From Holophaga foetida DSM 6591 (GTDB taxonomy: Bacteria > Acidobacteriota > Holophagae > Holophagales > Holophagaceae), in assembly GCF_000242615.2 (NCBI RefSeq), contig NZ_KI912269.1, forward strand, positions 589,775-653,774: DNA of 64,000 nt. The letters run 5' to 3'. The translations under genes and the position numbers were made by a program. The notes under the pieces are model-generated. The model worked only from the letters and a program-made list of their open reading frames with translations, was not told where the DNA came from and did no database searches. This document shows positions 52,525 to 61,737 of the stretch, piece by piece. Positions within the stretch are counted from its first letter, which is position 1. Each line of letters opens with the position of its first letter.

Positions 52525-52962
52525 ATGACCCAAGTGGCCTGGATGGATCTACTAGACGCTTACGACTTCGCCAACCTGGGCGCCGAGTACGAGCACCGTG
52601 CCTACGTCAACCGGGAGACGGGGCGGATCTACTTCGCTTCCGAAGAGGAGATGCTGGAGGATGACCGCCCGGAGGATTGGGAGAACGCTGAACATTTCCT
52701 GGAGCTCCCCAGAGCCCAGGACCTGGAGCTGGGGGTCTACACGGTGCTGGACTTCGTGGCCCAGCAGCTCCCCCATGACTACGGAACCGTCTCCAACTTC
52801 TTCCAGCAGCACGATTCCTACCGGCGCTTCAAACAGCTGATGGAGAAGCGCGGCTGCCTGGACAAGTGGTTCCGCTTCGAAGCCGATGTCACCGCCAACG
52901 CCCTCCGAGCATGGTGCCGACGCAACGGCCTGGAGCCCATTCAGCGGGCCGTGGGGGATTAG
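52525..52962 (+). CDS. UPF0158-family protein
   Basis: 145 aa, acidic. The pattern YVNRETGRIYFASEEEM, VLDFVAQQLPHDYGTVSNFFQQHDSYRRFKQLMEKRGCLDKWFRFEA matches the UPF0158 family of unknown function. Start at 52525 follows GGGAGGG. The next gene starts 16 nt after its stop. Confidence 0.8.
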   Translation: MTQVAWMDLLDAYDFANLGAEYEHRAYVNRETGRIYFASEEEMLEDDRPEDWENAEHFLELPRAQDLELGVYTVLDFVAQQLPHDYGTVSNFFQQHDSYRRFKQLMEKRGCLDKWFRFEADVTANALRAWCRRNGLEPIQRAVGD

Positions 52963-52978
52963 GGGCTATCCTGGTCCG

Positions 52979-53248
52979 ATGGAAATCAAGCTGACCAAGG
53001 ACACCGAGCAGAAGCTGATCACCTCCCTCCGGCGCTACATGCGGGAGGAGTTCGGCGAGGATGCGGGCGAACTCAAGGCCACCCTGTTCCTGCGCTTCTG
53101 CCTGGAGGAGATCGGCCCCAGCATCTACAACCAGGCCATCCAGGACGCCCGGGCCTTCATGCAGGAGAAGGTGGCCGACCTCGAGAACGTCTGCTACGTC
53201 CACGAGGGGAACCACTGGAAGCAGTCCAGCGGCCGACGGGGACGCTAG
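52979..53248 (+). CDS. DUF2164-family protein
   Basis: 89 aa beginning MEIKLTKDTEQKLITSLRRYMREEF, with LFLRFCLEEIGPSIYNQAIQDARAFMQEKV, the DUF2164 pattern. Function unknown. The start at 52979 fits the family N-terminus. It overlaps the convergent MFS gene by 4 nt. Confidence 0.82.
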   Translation: MEIKLTKDTEQKLITSLRRYMREEFGEDAGELKATLFLRFCLEEIGPSIYNQAIQDARAFMQEKVADLENVCYVHEGNHWKQSSGRRGR

Positions 53249-54429
53249 GGCCTTTTGGGCGCCACCAGGAGGAAGAGGACCCCCACCGCCGTACAGCCGC
53301 TCATGGCGATGGCCATGGGCCGGAGGGTGCCGTCGTGGAAACCGACCACCAGCGCCGAGGCCAGGGCGCTGAAGGCCATCTGGAGCGCCCCGGAGAGGGC
53401 CGCCGCACTGCCGGCCTGCTGCCGGAAGGGTTGCAGGGAGAGGGCTGAGGCGTTGGGAGCCACGATCCCCTGGGTCAGGAGGTAGAGGGCCACCAGCCCC
53501 ATGCACGGCAGGGGAGGAAGCCCGAACCAGCCTCCCGCCAGAGCCAGCAGAAGGGCGAGGAGGAACTGGACCACCAGGCTGACGCGGGTGATCCTTTCCG
53601 CGGATATCCGCTTCACCAGGGGGATATTGATCTGGCTCCCCAGGATCAGGGCGGCCGAATTGAGTCCGAAGACCCAGGCGTACTGCGCTTCGGAGAGGCC
53701 GAAGAGCTTCATGTAAACGAAAGGGGAGCCCGCGATGTAGGCCAGAAGGCCCGCCAGTCCCCAGTTGCCAGCCATGCTGTAGGACAGGAAGGTGCGCTCC
53801 CGGAAGAGCGCTCCGTAGCCCGCCAGCACCTTCCAGGGATGGAGGGAAAAGCTTGTGTCGTCACGGCGGTCCCCTGGGAGGATGCGCCAGGAGGCCAGGG
53901 CCAGGCCAAGCGCCAGGAGGGTGTGGAAGTGGAAGATGGAGCGCCAGCCGAAGTGGATCCCCATCCAGCCGCCCAGGGAAGGCGCCAGGATCGGCGCCAC
54001 GCCCATCACCAGCATCAGCGATGAGAAGATGCGGCTGGCCTCCAGGGGAAAGAAGTCCATGACCAGGGCCCGGCTGGCCACCATGCCCGCGCACCCCGCC
54101 ACGGCCTGAATGAAGCGCCAGACGATCAGGACTTCGATATTGGGCGCCAGGGCGCAGCCCAGCGAGGCGACGACCAGGGTCGCCATGCCCCACAGCAGGG
54201 GCCGCTTCCGCCCGAAGCGGTCCAGGACGGGTCCGTAGGCCAGCTGCCCCAGGCAGATGCCCAGGAAGTAGGAGGAAAGCGAAAGCCCCACCCTGGGCAC
54301 CGTGGTGCCCAGACCCGAAGCGATGGCGCCGAAGGCCGGCAGGTAGGTATCGATGCAGAAGGGAGCGATGGCCGAAAGCCCACCCAGCAGGACAATCAGG
54401 GTGCGGCGACCGGGCTGGGCTTGCGGCAA
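53245..54429 (-). CDS. Bcr/CflA-type MFS drug transporter
   Basis: 394 aa, 12 hydrophobic spans. Bcr-family marks: CIDTYLPAFGAIASGL in the first span, YFLGICLGQLAYGPVLDRFGRKRPLLWG (motif A) and RFIQAVAGCAGMVASRALVMDFF (motif B region). Such pumps export drugs or small peptides and sugars. Starts 10 nt after the pepF gene's stop region boundary on the other side, so it stands just downstream of pepF on the same strand. Confidence 0.88.
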   Translation of the reverse strand: MPQAQPGRRTLIVLLGGLSAIAPFCIDTYLPAFGAIASGLGTTVPRVGLSLSSYFLGICLGQLAYGPVLDRFGRKRPLLWGMATLVVASLGCALAPNIEVLIVWRFIQAVAGCAGMVASRALVMDFFPLEASRIFSSLMLVMGVAPILAPSLGGWMGIHFGWRSIFHFHTLLALGLALASWRILPGDRRDDTSFSLHPWKVLAGYGALFRERTFLSYSMAGNWGLAGLLAYIAGSPFVYMKLFGLSEAQYAWVFGLNSAALILGSQINIPLVKRISAERITRVSLVVQFLLALLLALAGGWFGLPPLPCMGLVALYLLTQGIVAPNASALSLQPFRQQAGSAAALSGALQMAFSALASALVVGFHDGTLRPMAIAMSGCTAVGVLFLLVAPKRP

Positions 54430-54439
54430 AACGGACTCC

Positions 54440-56311
54440 CTACTTCCTCTTAGCCAGAATGGCTTCGATCTGATCCATTATCACATTCATCCGGGCCACC
54501 AGGGCGCGATAAGGCGCGGGCGTCGCGAGGTCCACCCCGGCCCGCTTCACCAGATCATAGGGATGGTCCGATCCACCAGCCTTCAGGAGCCCCAGGTAGG
54601 TCTCCACGGCCTTGGGCTCGCCCTTCTGGATCTTCAGGGCGAAGGCCTGGGAGGCGGCGATGGAGGTGGCGTACTGGTAGACGTAGTAGTTGTAGTAGAA
54701 GTGCGGGATGTAGGCCCACTCCACCGTCACCGTGTCGTCGATCTTCACAATGCCCTGGTCGTGGCCGTGGTAGCGCTTCAGGAGATCGCCATAGATCCGG
54801 GTGAGCTTGTCGCCGGAGAGGGCACCGCCCTTCTCCACCTCTTCGTGGATGGCCAGCTCGAACTCCGCGAACATCGTCTGCCGGAAGAAGGTGCCCCGCA
54901 GCCCCTCCAGGGCACTGCCCAGGTAGTAGAGCTTCTCGTCGTCGGATTTCGCCACCTTCAGCATGTGGTCCAGGAGCAGGGCCTCGTTCAGGGTGGAGGC
55001 AATCTCCGCCGTGAAGATGCTGTAGTCCGCCGTGGGGAAGGGCTGGGTGCGGTTGGCCAGGACCGAGTGGACGCCGTGACCCCACTCGTGGGCCAGGGTG
55101 CTGACGGATTCGTAGTCATCGTTGTAGTTCATCAGCACGAAGGGGTTGCCGTCGTGGACGTTGCCGCTCATGTAGGCCCCGGAACGCTTGCCGAGCTGGG
55201 GATAGACATGGGTGTAGCGGGCCTGGAGGGCCTGGCTGATGTCCCGGGTGTAGGTGGCCCCCAGGGGCTTGGTGGCCTCGATGACCAGGGCCTGGGCCTC
55301 CGGGTAGGGGAAACAGCGGTCGGTCTTGACGATGGCGGGGTAGATGTCCGAGTAGCGCAGCTCCTCCAGGCCGAGCATCTTCGCCCGGAGCTTGAAGTAG
55401 CGGTGGAGGGTGGGCAGGTTGGCGTTGGCTTCCGCGATGAGGGTGCGGTAGACCCCCTCGGGGATGTTGTTGTCCGACAGGGCCGCCGCCAGGGTGTTGG
55501 GATACTTGCGGACCTGGGACTCGAAGCAGTCGGTCTTGACCTGGGAGAAGAGGGCGACCCCGAAGGAGCGCTCGAACTCCTTGATCTTGCCGAAGAAGGC
55601 GTGGAAGACCGCCTCGCGGTCCTCCCGCACCTGGGAGGCCCGGTATTTGGTGTAGGCAGACTGGTCCAGCAGGATCTCCTGTCCGTCCGAGAGCTTGATC
55701 CTGGGCCAGGGCATATCGGCGTTGGCCAGGATGCCGTAGAGACTCGAAGGGGTGTCCGCGATGAGCCCCACCGCCGACAGGACGCCCTCGGCCTCTGCCC
55801 CCAGGGTGTGGGGGGCGGTGCGGAGGATCTCCTCCAGGGGGAAACGGTAGACCGCCAGGCGGGGCTCCTGGGCCAGGAAGCCCTTGATGCGGGTTTCGCC
55901 CAGCGCCAGGATCTCCGGACGCAGGAAGCTCAGGGCCTGGGAGAAGCGCGTGGCCAGCAGATCCAGCTCCTGGCTCCGCTCCAGTCCGGGCGTCAGCTTG
56001 GTGTTCTCGTCATGGGCCAGATGGGCATAGGTGTTGAGGCGGATCAGCTCCTTGCGCAGGCCGTAGACATAGTCCAGGGCATCCGCCAGGGCCTGGGGGC
56101 TGTCCCCCAGGTGTCCCTGGAGAGTGGCGATCCTGGTCAATCCTTCGGCAAGGTGCTCCTTGGAGGCCTTGTAGACCGCCTCGTCCCTGTAGAGGAGGGA
56201 GAGATCCCAGACGTAGGCGGGATCGGCCTTTTTCGGCTCGCCAGCGGTGGCGTCGGGGGCCAGGAAGGAGCTGACACTGAGGAGGCAGGTGAGTAGGGAC
56301 AGGGTTCTCAT
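54440..56311 (-). CDS. pepF: Exported oligoendopeptidase F (M3 family metallopeptidase)
   Basis: 623 aa. A signal peptide (MRTLSLLTCLLSVSSFLAPDATA) indicates export, unlike the cytoplasmic PepF of many bacteria. The zinc site is LAHEWGHGVHSVLA (HExxH) with the downstream Glu in EIASTLNEALLLDH; DNNIPEGVYRTLIAEANANL and SGNVHDGNPFVLMNYNDD are family blocks. It cleaves peptides of roughly 7-17 residues in relatives. The start at 56311 is chosen because it gives the signal peptide; longer openings have no support. Confidence 0.92.
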   Translation of the reverse strand: MRTLSLLTCLLSVSSFLAPDATAGEPKKADPAYVWDLSLLYRDEAVYKASKEHLAEGLTRIATLQGHLGDSPQALADALDYVYGLRKELIRLNTYAHLAHDENTKLTPGLERSQELDLLATRFSQALSFLRPEILALGETRIKGFLAQEPRLAVYRFPLEEILRTAPHTLGAEAEGVLSAVGLIADTPSSLYGILANADMPWPRIKLSDGQEILLDQSAYTKYRASQVREDREAVFHAFFGKIKEFERSFGVALFSQVKTDCFESQVRKYPNTLAAALSDNNIPEGVYRTLIAEANANLPTLHRYFKLRAKMLGLEELRYSDIYPAIVKTDRCFPYPEAQALVIEATKPLGATYTRDISQALQARYTHVYPQLGKRSGAYMSGNVHDGNPFVLMNYNDDYESVSTLAHEWGHGVHSVLANRTQPFPTADYSIFTAEIASTLNEALLLDHMLKVAKSDDEKLYYLGSALEGLRGTFFRQTMFAEFELAIHEEVEKGGALSGDKLTRIYGDLLKRYHGHDQGIVKIDDTVTVEWAYIPHFYYNYYVYQYATSIAASQAFALKIQKGEPKAVETYLGLLKAGGSDHPYDLVKRAGVDLATPAPYRALVARMNVIMDQIEAILAKRK

Positions 56312-56416
56312 GGCGATCAATCCAAAGAAGCGGAGGATTACCCCCACCACGATGTTAGCGGGCGAAGGCCTGGATTTCGGTATTCTTCCGCCAGCCCCCT
56401 TGGGCATCTGGCCTCC

Positions 56417-58855
56417 ATGCACCTCCTCCCCCTCTCCGTCCGCGACTTCATTGCCCCCCTGGTGCCCACGGGCAGCCTGGACGCATCGCTCTCCTTCCAG
56501 CTGCAGGAGGATGCGGCCCAGCAGGGAACGCGGCTCCACGCCAGGATCCAGAAGCGCCTGGGGCGGGAACAGCCGGAACTGAGGAGCGAGGAGCACCTCC
56601 AGTGGAGCTTCGAGCGGCCCGGCTTCACCTGCCTGGTGCGGGGGCGCCTGGATGTCCTGCTCCCGGGAACCACCCAGAACGAGGGGGACCGCCCACTCGC
56701 CGCGCTCGCTCTGCGTCCCCCTCGCGCTCCCCACGGGATATCCGGGCAAAGCCCGGACATCCCGCCCATTCTGGAGGAGATCAAGACCACCTACCAGGCC
56801 CCGGGCCTATTGCGGAGCCTGGCCGCCGACCCCCTGCACCCCTTCGCCCAGCAGGCCCGCATGTATGCGTGGATCCTGGTCCAGCGGGGGGAAGAGATCC
56901 CGACCTGCCGCTTGCGGGTGGTTTCCCTGTTGGATGAGAGCGAGAGTCTGGTGGAGGTTCCCTTCGATCCGGAGGCATTCTCCGCATGGGTAGAAGCCCA
57001 GGTGGACGGCCTCCACCAGGCCCACCTGCGGGCCCTGGCCCGGGCCGCCGAGCGTCGGGTGACGGGAGAGGCCCTGCACTTCCCCTTCCCGGCTCCGCGC
57101 CCAGGACAAGTGCGCCTGATGGAGCTGGTAAAGCGGGGCCTGGATACCGAGCAGCGCCTCCTCCTCCAGGCCCCCACGGGGCTGGGGAAGACCGCCGCCG
57201 TGCTCTACCCGGCCCTGGAGAAGGCGCTGGCGGAGAACCTGCGGGTCTTCTACCTCACCCCCCGCAACAGCCAGCACGCAGTAGCGGAGGCCTTCCTGCG
57301 TCGCATGCGGGAGGCGGGTCACCCCCTGCGCTCCATCACCCTCCGGGCCAAGGAGCGGGTCTGCCCCCAGGAGGAGCTGCACTGCACCCCCGAGGCCTGC
57401 CCCCGGGCCCTGGGCTACTACGACCGCCTTGCGGAGTCCGGAGCCCTGGAGCACCTCCAGGAGCTGGGCTGCGCCGATGTCGAAGCCATCCGGGAGGAGG
57501 CGGAGCGCCACCAGCTCTGTCCCTTCGAGCTCTCCCTGGATGCCGCGCGCCACGCCGACGTCATCATCGGGGATTACAACTACGCCCTCTCCCCCTCGGC
57601 CACCCTGGTGCGCTTCTTCGGCACTCCCGAGGCCGAAGCCCGGAACCTCCTGCTCCTGGACGAGGCCCACAACCTCCCGGGACGGGCCGCAGATTGGTTC
57701 TCACCGGCCCTGGAGCTCGATGAGCTGGAGGAACTGAAGCGGAAGCGGAAGGGCCTGGGCCGGGGAACACCGGCCCAGATCGAACGCTGCCTGCAGCTGG
57801 TGAAGGCCCACCAAGGGGATCACCGGGTGTTGGAAGTGGACACCGAAGCCTTCCTGGCAGAGGAAGTCCGCATCCGGAAGCTCCTGGCCAAGGCAGCGGC
57901 CAAGGGCAAGGACCTGCCCCCCTCCCACCCCCTGGTGAATCTGATGCGACTCTGGGCTGATTTCTGCGGCATCCTGCAGGATCGGGATGAGACCCACCTG
58001 CTCACCTGGATCCCCGGCAAGGGAGCCGACCAGGGCTGCCTGAAGTTCACCTGCATGGATGCCTCTGCCTATCTGGCGGAACGTTTCCGCCCACTGGCTG
58101 GGGCCGTGCTCTTCTCCGCCACCCTCAAGCCCTTCGACTACTACCAGCGCCTGTCGGGCCTGCCCGAGAAGCGAACCAGGAAGGTCGAGGTCGCCTCCCC
58201 CTTCCCGGTGGACCACCGCAAGATCCTGCTGGTGCCCCAGATCTCCACCCTCTACCGTCAGCGCGAACGCTCGGTGCCCCGCATCGCCCAGTTCCTGGCC
58301 CGGGTCCTGCCCCTGCGGCCGGGCAACTACCTGATCTTCTTCCCCAGCTACGCCTTCCTGGAGCAGACCCTGGCCCAGGTGGAGCTGCCGGGCTTCGAGC
58401 TGCGGGCCCAACCCCGTCGGGCCAAGCCCCAGGAAGTGGAGGAGCTTCTCCAGTCTTTCCGGGACCAGCGCAACCAGGTGGTCTTCGCAGTCCTCGGGGG
58501 CTCCCTTTCCGAGGGCATCGATCTCCCGGGGGAGGCCCTCATCGGCTGCGTGGTGGTGGGGCCACCCATCCCCCCCTTCGACCTGGAGCGCCAGCACCTC
58601 AAGGCCTACTTCGACCGCCACTACGGCCAGGGAGAGTCCTACGCCTACATCTATCCGGCCATGGCCAAGGCCATCCAGGCAGCCGGCCGGGTCATCCGCG
58701 GCCCCGAGGACCGGGGCCTCCTGGCCTTCCTGGATGGCCGTTTCCTGGAACCTGCCTTCGCCCGCTGCTTCCCCGAGTCATGGTTCCAGGATCCCCGGGA
58801 GGCGGTGTCCGCCTCCATCCTGGCGGACGTGCAGGCCTTCTGGGAGGGGGCGTGA
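56417..58855 (+). CDS. PD-(D/E)XK nuclease fused to an XPD-like Fe-S helicase
   Basis: 812 aa. Residues 1-200 resemble a PD-(D/E)XK nuclease: VRGRLDVLLPG supplies the Asp, EEIKTTYQA the ExK, QQARMYAWIL the helix Gln. From about 220 comes a superfamily 2 XPD/DinG helicase: Walker A LQAPTGLGKTAAVLYPAL, an Fe-S cluster region with KERVCPQEELHC, EACPRALGYY and HQLCPFELSLD, then DEAHN, LFSATLKPFDYY, and motif VI QAAGRVIRGPEDRG. Likely a DNA repair or processing enzyme. A palindromic insertion separates two nuclease motifs (see 56680-56763). It is divergent from pepF. Confidence 0.87.
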   Translation: MHLLPLSVRDFIAPLVPTGSLDASLSFQLQEDAAQQGTRLHARIQKRLGREQPELRSEEHLQWSFERPGFTCLVRGRLDVLLPGTTQNEGDRPLAALALRPPRAPHGISGQSPDIPPILEEIKTTYQAPGLLRSLAADPLHPFAQQARMYAWILVQRGEEIPTCRLRVVSLLDESESLVEVPFDPEAFSAWVEAQVDGLHQAHLRALARAAERRVTGEALHFPFPAPRPGQVRLMELVKRGLDTEQRLLLQAPTGLGKTAAVLYPALEKALAENLRVFYLTPRNSQHAVAEAFLRRMREAGHPLRSITLRAKERVCPQEELHCTPEACPRALGYYDRLAESGALEHLQELGCADVEAIREEAERHQLCPFELSLDAARHADVIIGDYNYALSPSATLVRFFGTPEAEARNLLLLDEAHNLPGRAADWFSPALELDELEELKRKRKGLGRGTPAQIERCLQLVKAHQGDHRVLEVDTEAFLAEEVRIRKLLAKAAAKGKDLPPSHPLVNLMRLWADFCGILQDRDETHLLTWIPGKGADQGCLKFTCMDASAYLAERFRPLAGAVLFSATLKPFDYYQRLSGLPEKRTRKVEVASPFPVDHRKILLVPQISTLYRQRERSVPRIAQFLARVLPLRPGNYLIFFPSYAFLEQTLAQVELPGFELRAQPRRAKPQEVEELLQSFRDQRNQVVFAVLGGSLSEGIDLPGEALIGCVVVGPPIPPFDLERQHLKAYFDRHYGQGESYAYIYPAMAKAIQAAGRVIRGPEDRGLLAFLDGRFLEPAFARCFPESWFQDPREAVSASILADVQAFWEGA
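56680..56763. repeat. Double-hairpin palindromic insert inside the helicase gene
   Basis: Two hairpins lie back to back in frame: CGAGGGGGAC (56680-56689) pairs with GTCCCCCTCG (56715-56724), and GGGATATCCGGGC (56735-56747) pairs with GCCCGGACATCCC (56751-56763, one G-T). They encode about 30 low-complexity residues between the nuclease Asp and ExK motifs, where relatives would be expected to be shorter. It resembles palindromic elements that insert into reading frames. Confidence 0.65.
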
Positions 58856-58863
58856 ACGGCGGC

Positions 58864-59052
58864 CTACTTTTTATCTGCGTACAGCACTCCGGCGCTGGCG
58901 TAGTTCTCCCGGGGCATCTCGTTGAGGATGACTTTCACGGCGTCCGGCGGCGCGTCCACACAATTCACGACAGCATTGGTGATCTCGGCGACGAGCCTTC
59001 TTTTCTGTTCGAGTGTCCTTCCCTCGATCAAATTGACCTGAACAATCGGCAT
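58864..59052 (-). CDS. 4-oxalocrotonate tautomerase family protein
   Basis: 62 aa. After Met removal Pro1 (MPIVQVNLIEGRTLEQKRRL) is the catalytic base; Arg in ENYASAG-preceding MPRENYA and the TNAVV helix fit the family. Start at 59052 follows AGGGAGG. Tautomerases act on enol/keto acids of aromatic degradation, but relatives also have other roles. It stands alone between the helicase and the hemerythrin gene. Confidence 0.88.
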   Translation of the reverse strand: MPIVQVNLIEGRTLEQKRRLVAEITNAVVNCVDAPPDAVKVILNEMPRENYASAGVLYADKK

Positions 59053-59261
59053 AGCGCCTCCCTGATTGATTTTAGGAATGGGATTGAGACTAGGCCCCGG
59101 AAGCCAGGGAGTCAACGGGATAAGAGAACCCCCGGCCCCTTCTGGATGCCATAAGCCGACCCATGACAACTCATCAATCCGGGTGACCGTACGGATGCAT
59201 GGGATTGCCCTCTTCGGTGGTGATAGTGTGGGCGAAGCACACACGAGCCCCTGGAGCCACC

Positions 59262-60434
59262 ATGGAATTTTTCGGATGGGACAGCCGTTTCGCGACGGGA
59301 ATCGCCTCGGTGGATGATCAGCACCACTGGCTTGTGGACCAGATGAATGCGTTCACCGAAATGATCTCAAGATCGGACGAGATCCCCAGGGCAGAACTCG
59401 AGCGGGTTTTCAGCCTGCTGATGGACTACGCCATCCGCCATTTCTCAGACGAAGAGAGTCTGATGGAGGAAGCCGGCATCGATCCTCGCCATCTCGAAAA
59501 GCACAAGCACGAGCACCAGGCCTATATCCAAGCGCTTGCCCAGGACCAGAAGGCCATCCTCGACACCCCCACCACCGCCCATCACCTGCTGACCTTCCTT
59601 GGAAACTGGCTCGTCTACCACATCACCGGCCGCGATCAGGGCATGGCCAAGCAGATCGCTGCCATCCATGCGGGCACACCACCCAGCGAAGCCTATGCCC
59701 TGGAGGTCCACAGCCGGGAAGGGGCCGCAGACCCCCTCCTCAAGGCATTGAATGCCATGGTCGACCAGATCATGGATAGGAATAGTGAGCTGATGCAATG
59801 GAACAGGACCCTCGAGGCAAGGGTTGATGAGCGGACCCAAGCCCTGCAGGAGGCCATGGGCAAACTGGCCGCTGAGATGGCGGAATCCAGGCGGCTGACC
59901 ACGGAACTGGCCGATGCCAATGAGCAGTTGCGCCAAGCCGCCCTGACCGATGTCCTGACGGGCCTGCCCAATCGAAGGCACGCCAGGGAGCGGCTCCGCC
60001 AGTTCTGGTCGGAGTCCCTGCGACATGGCACCCCCTTCTCCTGCATCATGATCGATGCCGATGGATTCAAGCAGGTCAACGACACCTACGGCCACGAGGC
60101 CGGGGACGCGGTGCTCCGCGAGCTGGCCCGCACCCTGAGCAGCAACACCCGAAGCGAGGATGTGGTCTGCCGCCTTGGGGGTGACGAATTCCTGGTCCTC
60201 TGCCCCCAGACCAACCTGGAGGGCGCCAAGGCACTGGCCGAGAACCTGCGGGCCAAGGTCAGCGCCACGCGTGTGCCAGCGGGCGACGGCGAATGGCGGG
60301 GAAGCCTCAGTCTGGGAGTGGCCGAACGCCGGGAGGCATTCAAGAAACCCGACGAATTGGTCGTCTCCGCAGACAAGGGCCTCTATGCCGCCAAGCGCGG
60401 CGGGCGCAACCAAGTGGGGGTAGCTGAGGAATAG
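59262..60434 (+). CDS. Hemerythrin-GGDEF diguanylate cyclase
   Basis: 390 aa. Residues 1-135 are a bacteriohemerythrin: FGWDSRFATGIASVDDQHHWLVD, HFSDEESLMEEAGID, and HKHEHQAYI with the di-iron His/Glu set. Residues about 175-225 form a coiled coil. Residues about 230-385 are a GGDEF domain (DVLTGLPNRRHARERL, RLGGDEFLVL) with the inhibitory I-site RSED five residues before GGDEF. It should make c-di-GMP in response to oxygen or redox state through the di-iron site. Start at 59262 follows GGAG. Confidence 0.93.
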   Translation: MEFFGWDSRFATGIASVDDQHHWLVDQMNAFTEMISRSDEIPRAELERVFSLLMDYAIRHFSDEESLMEEAGIDPRHLEKHKHEHQAYIQALAQDQKAILDTPTTAHHLLTFLGNWLVYHITGRDQGMAKQIAAIHAGTPPSEAYALEVHSREGAADPLLKALNAMVDQIMDRNSELMQWNRTLEARVDERTQALQEAMGKLAAEMAESRRLTTELADANEQLRQAALTDVLTGLPNRRHARERLRQFWSESLRHGTPFSCIMIDADGFKQVNDTYGHEAGDAVLRELARTLSSNTRSEDVVCRLGGDEFLVLCPQTNLEGAKALAENLRAKVSATRVPAGDGEWRGSLSLGVAERREAFKKPDELVVSADKGLYAAKRGGRNQVGVAEE

Positions 60435-61637
60435 CTACTTCCTCAGCGCGTCTTTCAGCGCCTCGCCGATGATCTGGATGCCGCGCTCCAGCTTATCCTC
60501 GGGGGTGTGGGAATAGGCCAGGCGGAAGTGGGAGTTGTCGGTGCCCTTCGGGTCGAAGGTCTTGCCGATGACGAAGACGGCCCCCTTCTCGATGCTGGCC
60601 CGGAGGACCGCCATGAGATCCAGCTCGGGGGGACAGGCGCACCACATGTAGAAGCCGCCCCGGGGCTCGACCCACTTGATCTCCTCCGGGAAGTAGCGGT
60701 GGATGGCCGCCACCATGGTGTCTTTGCGGCGCTTGTAGATTCCGCGCATCTTGGCGACGTAGGGGTGGATACGGCCGCTGCGGACGAACTCATAGGCCAG
60801 GACCTGGGTGAAGGTGGGCGAGCAGGCGTCGTCGGACTGCTTGATCAGCTCGCACTTCTCATAGACCTCCCGAGGGGCCAGCATCCAGCCGAGGCGGAAG
60901 CCGGGCCCCAGGATCTTGGAGAAGGAACCGGTGTAGCAGATGGGCAGTTCCTGGTCGTAGGTCGCCTTCATGGGCCGCGCGGTCCGGGCCGCCCCCTCGT
61001 CAAAGTAGAGATCGCCGTAAGCGTCGTCCTCGATGAGGGGGAGCTGGTGCTCCTTGAGGACCTCGATCAGCCCATTCTTGCGCTCCTCGCTGTAGAGGAT
61101 GCCAGCCGGGTTGTGGAAGTTGGGCGTGCTGTAGAAGAACTTGGGAGCCTTCTCCCGGGACTGTGCAAGAAAGGCCTTCAGGGGATCCAGAAGGACACCA
61201 TCCGCATCGATATCGATGCCGTGGAGGTGACCCTGGAAAGACTGGAAGGCGGAGATGGCGCCGATGAAGCAGGGGTTTTCGGTGACGACCACGTCCCCAG
61301 GATCGATGAATACCTTGGCCAGGATGTTGATGGCCTGCAGGGAACCCGTGGTGATCAGGAGCTCGTTGGTGTCCACCGGCAAGCCCTTGGCCCGCAGGAA
61401 CTCCTTGAGCACCCCCAGGAGGGGCGGGAAGCCGGGGGTGGGGCCGTATTGGAAGGCGGTGCGTTTGAGGTCCAAGGGCAGGCTGTTGTAGATCTCGTCC
61501 ACTTCCTCCGTGGGGAAGAGCTCGTTCCCAGGCATGCCGCCCGCAAAGGAGATCATGTCGGGGCGCGTGGCCAGGCTCATCAGATCCCGGATTTCGGAGG
61601 TGCGGAGAAGGGAGACGTTATTCGAAAACCGGATCAT
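60435..61637 (-). CDS. PLP-dependent aminotransferase (2-aminoadipate/aromatic type)
   Basis: 400 aa fold-type I enzyme. ISFAGGMPGNELFPTEEV, QYGPTPGFPPLLGVL, FYSTPNFHNPAGILYSEERK and the PLP lysine in YTGSFSKILGPGFRLGWM are those of the LysN/2-aminoadipate and MocR-domain group. The preferred amino acid is unknown; aromatic amino acids, 2-aminoadipate, or branched-chain acids are possible. It meets the GGDEF gene tail to tail at 60434/60435. Confidence 0.88.
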   Translation of the reverse strand: MIRFSNNVSLLRTSEIRDLMSLATRPDMISFAGGMPGNELFPTEEVDEIYNSLPLDLKRTAFQYGPTPGFPPLLGVLKEFLRAKGLPVDTNELLITTGSLQAINILAKVFIDPGDVVVTENPCFIGAISAFQSFQGHLHGIDIDADGVLLDPLKAFLAQSREKAPKFFYSTPNFHNPAGILYSEERKNGLIEVLKEHQLPLIEDDAYGDLYFDEGAARTARPMKATYDQELPICYTGSFSKILGPGFRLGWMLAPREVYEKCELIKQSDDACSPTFTQVLAYEFVRSGRIHPYVAKMRGIYKRRKDTMVAAIHRYFPEEIKWVEPRGGFYMWCACPPELDLMAVLRASIEKGAVFVIGKTFDPKGTDNSHFRLAYSHTPEDKLERGIQIIGEALKDALRK

Positions 61638-61737
61638 GAGTGCGATACCTTTCCAATAGCCGCCTTCCAGTCTACCCGGCAGGCCATCGCCCAGGTACCC
61701 CACCTCGCCAAACAGCCAAAGGAGTTCCCTGATAACC

